Source of the DNA: Campylobacter sp. CCUG 57310
Lineage (GTDB): Bacteria; Campylobacterota; Campylobacteria; Campylobacterales; Campylobacteraceae
Direction: 5' to 3'
Assembly: GCF_013201975.1 (NCBI RefSeq)
Contig: NZ_CP053845.1
Coordinates: forward strand, 1,674,001 to 1,738,000
Length of the DNA: 64,000 bases
Below are positions 59,169-64,000 of this stretch, one piece after another. Position numbers and translations under genes: made by a program. Under the pieces are notes generated by a model, which did not search any database, was not told where the DNA came from, and worked only from the letters and a program-made list of their open reading frames with translations. The stretch's first letter is position 1, and each line of letters opens with the position of its first letter.

Positions 59169-61514
59169 CTATCCTATCATTTTAATATTTTTTCTAACTA
59201 CGTTTTCAAGGTATTCCGATGAATACGGCTTAGTGATATACTCGGTCATTCCTACTTCAACCCCTCTTAATCTATCCGTCTTTGAAGTCCTTGAAGTAAC
59301 TGCTATCAGCGGTAAATTTCTATACTTTGAGTATTTGCGAATTTCCGCAGCCAAAGTATATCCGTCCATCCTTGGCATCTCTATATCTATAAGCATAGCA
59401 TCAAGAGCATGTTCGCCCGATTTTACTATACTAAGCGCTTCAACGCCGTTTGTAGCTTCTATAACGGTTACGCCAAGCGGCTCAAGCGATCTTTGCATGA
59501 TATTTCTATCCATCTTGGAATCATCCACTATCAGCACCTTATAATCGCTTGGCTTTTCTTTAGTCGTTTTTAAAGCTTCAAGACTGGCTCTGATATCTAC
59601 TTTGATATCTTTTGCCATCTCCATCATAGCGGCAACGTCGATTATAAGCGTTACGCGTCCGTCACCTCTTATAGTAGCGCCTGCGATTCCAGGGATATTT
59701 TGTAAGTAATCGCCCATGGATTTTATAACGATCTCTTCTTGGCCCACAAGGCTATCTACTATGATACCAAGCTTGGCTTCCGCAACTCCGATGATAACGA
59801 CATAAGTCTGCTCTCCTCCGTCAAATACCTGCTTAACGCCAAAGATGTCAGAAAGCTTAACAAGCGAAAGAACCTCGTCTCGCAGCCTAAGTACGTTCTT
59901 ACCGTCGATAGTGTATATATCATCTATCGGTACGCGAACCGTTTCAAGAACACTTGCAAGCGGGATAGCGAAAAATTCCTCTTGAGAGCCTACTAAAAGC
60001 GACTGGATGATAGCTAGAGTAAGAGGAATTTTAAGTTTTACGACCGTTCCTTTTCCAAGCTCGCTATCTATATCGATTAATCCGTTTAGCTTTTCTATAT
60101 TTGTCTTAACGACATCCATTCCTACGCCGCGTCCGCTTACGTTTGTGACCTTAGCCGCAGTTGAAAATCCCGGTTTAAATATAAGACTAAACGCCTCTTT
60201 ATCACTCATCGCATCAGCTTCACGCTCGGTTATTATGCCTTTTTCGATCGATTTTGCCTTAAGCATATCGGCATCAAGGCCTTTACCGTCGTCTGCGATC
60301 TCAACTACTATGTGATTACCTTCATTATAGGCTTTTAGCTGAATAGTTCCTTTTTCGCTCTTGCCTGCGGCAATTCTGGTCGCGCCGTCTTCTATACCGT
60401 GATCACAAGAATTTCTTATCATATGCACAAGCGGATCGCCGATTTGCTCCACTATAGACTTATCAAGCTCGGTCTCTTCACCCGTGATTTCAAGATCGAT
60501 TTGTTTATTTAACTCACGACTTAAATCCCTTATCATACGCGGAAATTTGTTAAACACTTTAGCAATAGGAAGCATTCTTGTCTTCATAACCGCAAGCTGG
60601 ATATCGGTAGTTACAAGGCTTAAGCTAGAAACTACTTGATTTAGCTCTTCAAGGAATTTCTCACCCTCGTATCTTTCCTCTACGTCATCATAAATTTTAA
60701 GCAAGCGGTTTTTGCCAAGTACCAACTCGCCGATTAAATTCATCAAATGATCAAGCCTTTTAACCTCTACGCGTATAGTTTGTTCAGCATCGCTTCCGCC
60801 TGCTGAGGCAGCTGGGACTTTCTTCTCGGCTTCTACTTTTTTAGGTGCACTTGGTGTAACAGGTTTAGGTGCAGGCTGGGCGGCTGCTTTTGGAGCCTCA
60901 GGAGCTAAATTTGCACTTGGCGCAGGCGCACTTGCCGCTTTTTGCGCTCTACGAGCTTGATCTTCCGCTTTTCTTACTTTAAGCAGTCTTTCTATCTCGG
61001 CCTCTATCTCATCATCGCTTAAATTTGATAAATTTTCATCGCTAATCGGCTCAGGTTCAGGCCCTGACTGCACTTCCTCTACAGGCTCGGCTTTTGGACT
61101 TTCTTGAACCGCAGCTGCGCTTTCGCCCTCTGAAATAGCAGTAAGTCTAGTGCAGATATCAGCTATATCTATGCCTACATCGGTGTCGTTTCCATTATCT
61201 CTAATTCCGTGCAGAAGCGACTTCATCATGTCGATTGATTCAAGTACGACGTCCATGATGTCAGGCGTTATCTTAAGCTCATCTTTTCTAGCTTTGTTTA
61301 AAACATCTTCCATATGATGCGTAAGTTTGGTTAAAACATCAAAATTTAAAAACGAAGACGATCCTTTTACGGTGTGAGCAACGCGGAAAATTCTATTTAA
61401 AAGCTCCAAATCTTCAGGATTTGACTCAAGCTCGATAAGGTCATGGTCGATTTGCTCGACTAGCTCAAAGGCTTCTACTAAAAAGTCTTCAAGTATCTCT
61501 CTCATATCATCCAT
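59169..61514 (-). CDS. cheA: Chemotaxis histidine kinase CheA with C-terminal receiver (CheAY)
   Basis: CheA phosphorylates CheY and other receivers in response to receptors. The 781-residue protein has an HPt domain with phospho-histidine H47 (FRVAHTVKGSSSF), an Ala/Pro-rich linker (about 175-245) and a P3 dimerisation region with the SLSLVTTDIQLAVMKTRMLPI helix. An HATPase domain follows (HMIRNSCDHGIEDG, ADDGKGLDADML, GRGVGMDVVKTNIEKL), then a CheW-like domain and a C-terminal receiver with D710 (AMLIDIEMPRMDGY). The fused receiver is typical of campylobacters and may act as a phosphate sink. It sits between cheV and cheW with 3-10 bp gaps. Confidence 0.97.
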   Translation of the reverse strand: MDDMREILEDFLVEAFELVEQIDHDLIELESNPEDLELLNRIFRVAHTVKGSSSFLNFDVLTKLTHHMEDVLNKARKDELKITPDIMDVVLESIDMMKSLLHGIRDNGNDTDVGIDIADICTRLTAISEGESAAAVQESPKAEPVEEVQSGPEPEPISDENLSNLSDDEIEAEIERLLKVRKAEDQARRAQKAASAPAPSANLAPEAPKAAAQPAPKPVTPSAPKKVEAEKKVPAASAGGSDAEQTIRVEVKRLDHLMNLIGELVLGKNRLLKIYDDVEERYEGEKFLEELNQVVSSLSLVTTDIQLAVMKTRMLPIAKVFNKFPRMIRDLSRELNKQIDLEITGEETELDKSIVEQIGDPLVHMIRNSCDHGIEDGATRIAAGKSEKGTIQLKAYNEGNHIVVEIADDGKGLDADMLKAKSIEKGIITEREADAMSDKEAFSLIFKPGFSTAAKVTNVSGRGVGMDVVKTNIEKLNGLIDIDSELGKGTVVKLKIPLTLAIIQSLLVGSQEEFFAIPLASVLETVRVPIDDIYTIDGKNVLRLRDEVLSLVKLSDIFGVKQVFDGGEQTYVVIIGVAEAKLGIIVDSLVGQEEIVIKSMGDYLQNIPGIAGATIRGDGRVTLIIDVAAMMEMAKDIKVDIRASLEALKTTKEKPSDYKVLIVDDSKMDRNIMQRSLEPLGVTVIEATNGVEALSIVKSGEHALDAMLIDIEMPRMDGYTLAAEIRKYSKYRNLPLIAVTSRTSKTDRLRGVEVGMTEYITKPYSSEYLENVVRKNIKMIG

Positions 61515-61523
61515 ATCTTACCC

Positions 61524-62471
61524 CTATTTCGCTGATTTTTGCGCTTCGATAACACGAAGCACCTCATTATAAAGAATAGTCGCATCAAATTTCGTTAAGT
61601 ACGCAGCACCGCCCGCCTCTTTGCTCTGAGCCTCACTATAAACATTACTCAAAGAGGAGTTAAAGATAATAGGTATGTTTGAGTATCTACTATCATCTTT
61701 AAGAGTCGCCGCGAAGCGGTATCCGTCCATCTGAGGCATCTCGATATCGCTTAATATAATCCTTAAATGCTCGTTTAGCTTATCTCCGTACATCTCGTAA
61801 AGATCTTGCATCTTAGAAAGTCCTTCGATACCGTCTTTTGCTTCAACTACCTTTAGCCCCATCTTTTCAAGAGTATCTTTTACGAGCTTTCTGGCAGTCG
61901 AGCTATCATCAAGCACAAGCGCCACGCCGTGAAGCCTCTTAGCCTCATCTATATCAACCTCGATCTTAGGACTATAAATTCCAAGCTCTTCAACGATACT
62001 TTCAAGATCCAGTATCAACAAAACTTCATCGTTTTCTATGCGAGTTACGCCCGTGATCTTGCCTTTATCAAGCGTGCCTGAGCTTGCAGAAAAGCTTGCA
62101 GCTTCTATATCCGCCCAATTAATTCTGCGAATTCTTTTGGCTTCATGGACTATAAAACCTATCAAAATTTCGCTAAATTCCGAAATTATCACGCGCGGTT
62201 TCATAACGGCCTCTTGCGGCTCTTTTATATTCATCCATTTGGCTAAATTTATAACCGGTATCACTACGCCCCGTAAATCAAAAATTCCTTCTATATATTC
62301 AGGAACACCCGGAAGTTCGGTCAAATTTGGCATCTTGATGATTTCGCGGACCTTAGCGACATTTACGCCGTATATACCCTCATATACTCTGTCGCCCGTC
62401 TGCTTAAAAATTCTAAAATCAACAAGCTCCATCTCGTTTGAACCGGTCTTTAAAACGTTATCATCAAACAT
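61524..62471 (-). CDS. cheV: Chemotaxis protein CheV
   Basis: CheV is a receptor coupling protein controlled by phosphorylation. The 315-residue protein has an N-terminal CheW domain (IYGVNVAKVREIIKMPNLTELPGVPEYIEGIFDLRGVVIPVINLAKWM) and a C-terminal receiver with acidic pocket VLDDSS near 192 and phospho-acceptor D242 (ILSDIEMPQMDGY), and a later FNSSL/TKFD pair. It overlaps the downstream end of the metallophosphatase gene by 8 bp and heads cheV-cheA-cheW. A GGGGCC site precedes the ATG. Confidence 0.96.
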   Translation of the reverse strand: MFDDNVLKTGSNEMELVDFRIFKQTGDRVYEGIYGVNVAKVREIIKMPNLTELPGVPEYIEGIFDLRGVVIPVINLAKWMNIKEPQEAVMKPRVIISEFSEILIGFIVHEAKRIRRINWADIEAASFSASSGTLDKGKITGVTRIENDEVLLILDLESIVEELGIYSPKIEVDIDEAKRLHGVALVLDDSSTARKLVKDTLEKMGLKVVEAKDGIEGLSKMQDLYEMYGDKLNEHLRIILSDIEMPQMDGYRFAATLKDDSRYSNIPIIFNSSLSNVYSEAQSKEAGGAAYLTKFDATILYNEVLRVIEAQKSAK

Positions 62472-63198
62472 CTTGGCCCCTTGCGCTCTTTAGAGCAAAC
62501 TTAATCTTTGGTGCGTATTCTACTATAAAATAACTTTGCTCGCATGCAAAACTTGGAACGTTGATATATTGTTGATTTTGAAACTCAAATATATCTCCTT
62601 GGTGAAAATGCCCTTCGATTATGATTTCTTCGGTATAATTCGCCACTCTTTTTGCTGCTAAATTTTTAAAATTTGGAATTTTATAAGTTAAATTTTTATG
62701 TCGTAATTTTTTAAAAAGCGCCTTTGAAATTTTAAAATTTAACAAATTATCAATAAAATTCATACATTTTAAAAACAACTTGAGCCTTAAAAATCTCAAA
62801 GCATATTTGCTAACAAAAGGCAAAAATATATCTCCGTGCGCAATAGCCACGTTTTGCGCGCATTCGCTCTTAAATTTGACAGGTTGCGCAGCGATTGGAA
62901 AGACTCGCACGTTTTTTAAGATTTTTGAAAGGTTAAAGTCGTGATTTCCTTCAAAATAATAAATTTCCATGCGTTTGGAAAGCTCATTTATAAGCCTTAT
63001 ATGTTCGCTTGCAAATTTAAGCGGATAATCGCAGTAATCCGATAAAAAATCAAACATATCGCCCATCAAAAATAACTGCGGAGCGCAAATTTTGCCCTCT
63101 TTTAATGCTCGTAGAAATTTTAAAAATTCGGGGCGATTTTCGTTAACGTGAGAATCGGCTATAAAAATCGCGCCATTTTTTATCGTCAAATTTTGCAT
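62464..63198 (-). CDS. UDP-2,3-diacylglucosamine hydrolase-like metallophosphatase (LpxH/LpxJ class)
   Basis: This 244-residue calcineurin-like phosphoesterase has the metal-binding motifs IADSHVNENR (D15, H17), LMGDMFDFL (D47), FEGNHDFNL (N85, H86), AIAHGD and IEGHFHQG. The order and spacing match LpxH-type enzymes that make lipid X in lipid A synthesis. Epsilonproteobacteria use a distinct type named LpxJ, as I recall from work on Wolinella, and this gene is a likely member. A basic helical segment (LRFLRLKLFLKCMNFI) could bind the membrane. It overlaps cheV by 8 bp and starts one base after argC. LpxH and LpxJ are not separated here by sequence alone. Confidence 0.72.
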   Translation of the reverse strand: MQNLTIKNGAIFIADSHVNENRPEFLKFLRALKEGKICAPQLFLMGDMFDFLSDYCDYPLKFASEHIRLINELSKRMEIYYFEGNHDFNLSKILKNVRVFPIAAQPVKFKSECAQNVAIAHGDIFLPFVSKYALRFLRLKLFLKCMNFIDNLLNFKISKALFKKLRHKNLTYKIPNFKNLAAKRVANYTEEIIIEGHFHQGDIFEFQNQQYINVPSFACEQSYFIVEYAPKIKFALKSARGQDV

Positions 63199-63199
63199 T

Positions 63200-64000
63200 T
63201 TAAGGAAGACAAGTATAAATAGGAAGTGCCGTATCTTCGCTAAATCCGCAGATTAAATTCGCATTTGCAAGAGCTTGCGAGCTGGCACCTCGCAAGAGAT
63301 TATCGATGGCCGAGTTTATAAAAATTTTATCCTCGTGCACATAAGCTGTTATATCGCAAAAGTGCGTTCCGGCAACGCTTTTGATGCTAACGGGCTCATT
63401 TTTAACCCGCACAAATTTCTCGGCTTCATAAAATTTATTTAAAATTTCGATAGGATCTATCTTACTAGTAAGTTTAGCATAAACACTTACCAGCATTCCG
63501 CGCGTTATAGGAAGCAAGTGAGGCACGAAAAGCGTGGGTATTTGCCTGCCTGCAATAAGTGAAATTTGCTCTTTTATCTCGTCACTATGGCGGTGTTTTA
63601 TCGGATTATAGGCGTTTGCGTTTTCATTCACGCTCACAAAATGGCTTGTCGCACTTAGCTTCTTACCAGCTCCGCTAACTCCGCTTTTTGCATCTATTAT
63701 CACGCCAAATTCGGCGTCTAAAAACTGCAAAAACGGTGCGATGGCCAAGATCGAAGCGGTAGGATAACATCCCGGATTTGCGATTAAATTTGCTCTTTTT
63801 ATTCGATCGCGGTTTAGCTCAACTAGCCCGTAAACCGCACTTGATAAATTTTCAGGATCTAGGTGCTCGCAATAATTTTTCTCATAAAGCTCAAGACTCA
63901 AGCGGTAATCGGCGGAAAAATCAACAACCTTAACGCCAAATTTCAAAAGCTCTTTTGCATATTTCATCGCCTCCTGATGCGGCAACGCCAAAAAGACAAG
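63200..64000 (-). CDS. argC: N-acetyl-gamma-glutamyl-phosphate reductase (partial, 5' end beyond the window)
   Basis: ArgC makes N-acetylglutamate semialdehyde in arginine synthesis. The frame runs open to the last base of the window, so the N-terminal NAD(P)-binding part (about 80 residues) lies outside. Present are LVFLALPHQEAM, VVDFSADYRL, the catalytic cysteine in ANPGCYPTASILAIAPF, IIDAKSGVSGAGKK, the HRHSDEIKEQI helix and FVPHLLPITRGMLVSVYAKL, all in family order. The protein is probably about 345 residues. It is followed after one base by the metallophosphatase gene, so these unrelated genes share a transcript. Confidence 0.94.
   Translation of the reverse strand, partial: LVFLALPHQEAMKYAKELLKFGVKVVDFSADYRLSLELYEKNYCEHLDPENLSSAVYGLVELNRDRIKRANLIANPGCYPTASILAIAPFLQFLDAEFGVIIDAKSGVSGAGKKLSATSHFVSVNENANAYNPIKHRHSDEIKEQISLIAGRQIPTLFVPHLLPITRGMLVSVYAKLTSKIDPIEILNKFYEAEKFVRVKNEPVSIKSVAGTHFCDITAYVHEDKIFINSAIDNLLRGASSQALANANLICGFSEDTALPIYTCLP

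Noticed and set aside
62038-62493. 151-codon plus-strand frame antisense to cheV
   Set aside because: Lies inside cheV, lacks an RBS and its product is low-complexity Ser/Ile/Pro-rich.
1-64000. CRISPR arrays, tRNA genes, rRNA genes and insertion sequences
   Set aside because: No regularly spaced repeats, no TTCGA-type tRNA arms in gaps, no rRNA-like blocks and no transposase motifs were seen in the intergenic regions or frames.

Overview
The window reads as a chromosomal segment of a Campylobacter, most likely a species outside the thermophilic jejuni/coli group. Three things point to this. The gene content and blockwise gene order follow what I recall of the C. jejuni chromosome: trpE-GD-F-B-A / cheX-like-fliN-fliO / cosR-folB-plsY; ahpC/fdxA/ndk/rpmF/plsX/fabH; perR-dxs-fliH-fliG-fliF-hisC-pheA-HAD-lysA-lptG-pth-rplY; tal-serB-cheW-cheA-cheV. 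Genes are tightly packed with many 4-bp ATGA overlaps. The bases are AT-rich, with A/T-run leaders and TATAAT-like -10 boxes. I see no rRNA, tRNA, insertion sequence, integrase or CRISPR array.

Layout. 1-1942: end of an unrecognised beta-rich protein, a TauE/SafE permease and an exported DUF302 protein. 2056-7520: tryptophan operon with a fused trpGD and no trpC. 7548-9156: flagellar switch/export group (CheX-like phosphatase, FliN, FliO). 9308-13780 (minus strand): Ppx/GppA phosphatase, a CosR-type response regulator with its own histidine kinase, FolB and PlsY. 13875-17662: accessory block with a short LapA-type retention-module protein, a HerA/DUF853 ATPase and a PilZ protein. 17889-21999: AhpC diverging from ferredoxin FdxA, then Ndk, DUF177, L32, PlsX and FabH. 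22000-27898: a gene-poor gap, a Crp/Fnr regulator, SerC, a CYTH-CHAD protein, UbiE/MenG and XseA.

27908-37569 is the first large accessory region, lying between xseA and perR. It holds two tandem DUF1266-like paralogs, a CsgG/DUF4810/DUF799 lipoprotein operon, three members of an unrecognised paralogous family, an exported ankyrin protein, a DIP1984 protein, a possible structured RNA and a lipoprotein. 37726-48916 returns to core genes: PerR, Dxs, the FliF-FliG-FliH basal body/export set, HisC, PheA, a HAD protein, LysA and an LPS permease. 49370-54414 is the second accessory insertion: two translationally coupled, visibly more AT-rich genes for unrecognised proteins (1228 aa soluble and 453 aa membrane-anchored) between lptG and pth. 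54620-64000 is core again: Pth, L25, a PilT-type ATPase, Tal, SerB, the chemotaxis set CheW-CheA-CheV, a lipid A pathway metallophosphatase and the 3' part of argC.

How the genes work together. There is an aromatic and other amino-acid biosynthesis theme (Trp, PheA, HisC, SerC, SerB, LysA, ArgC). There is a motility and chemotaxis theme (FliN, FliO, FliF, FliG, FliH, CheX-like, CheW, CheA, CheV, PilT). Oxidative-stress control (CosR with its kinase, PerR, AhpC, FdxA) and envelope lipid synthesis (PlsX, PlsY, FabH, LptG-type, LpxH/J-type) are also present. The best candidates for undescribed biology are the 49370-54414 pair, the DUF1266-like pair, the three-member family at 32692-36218, the stand-alone retention module, and the possible structured RNA at 36796-36945. 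All database-dependent statements rest on motif recognition and recalled gene order; no search was run.
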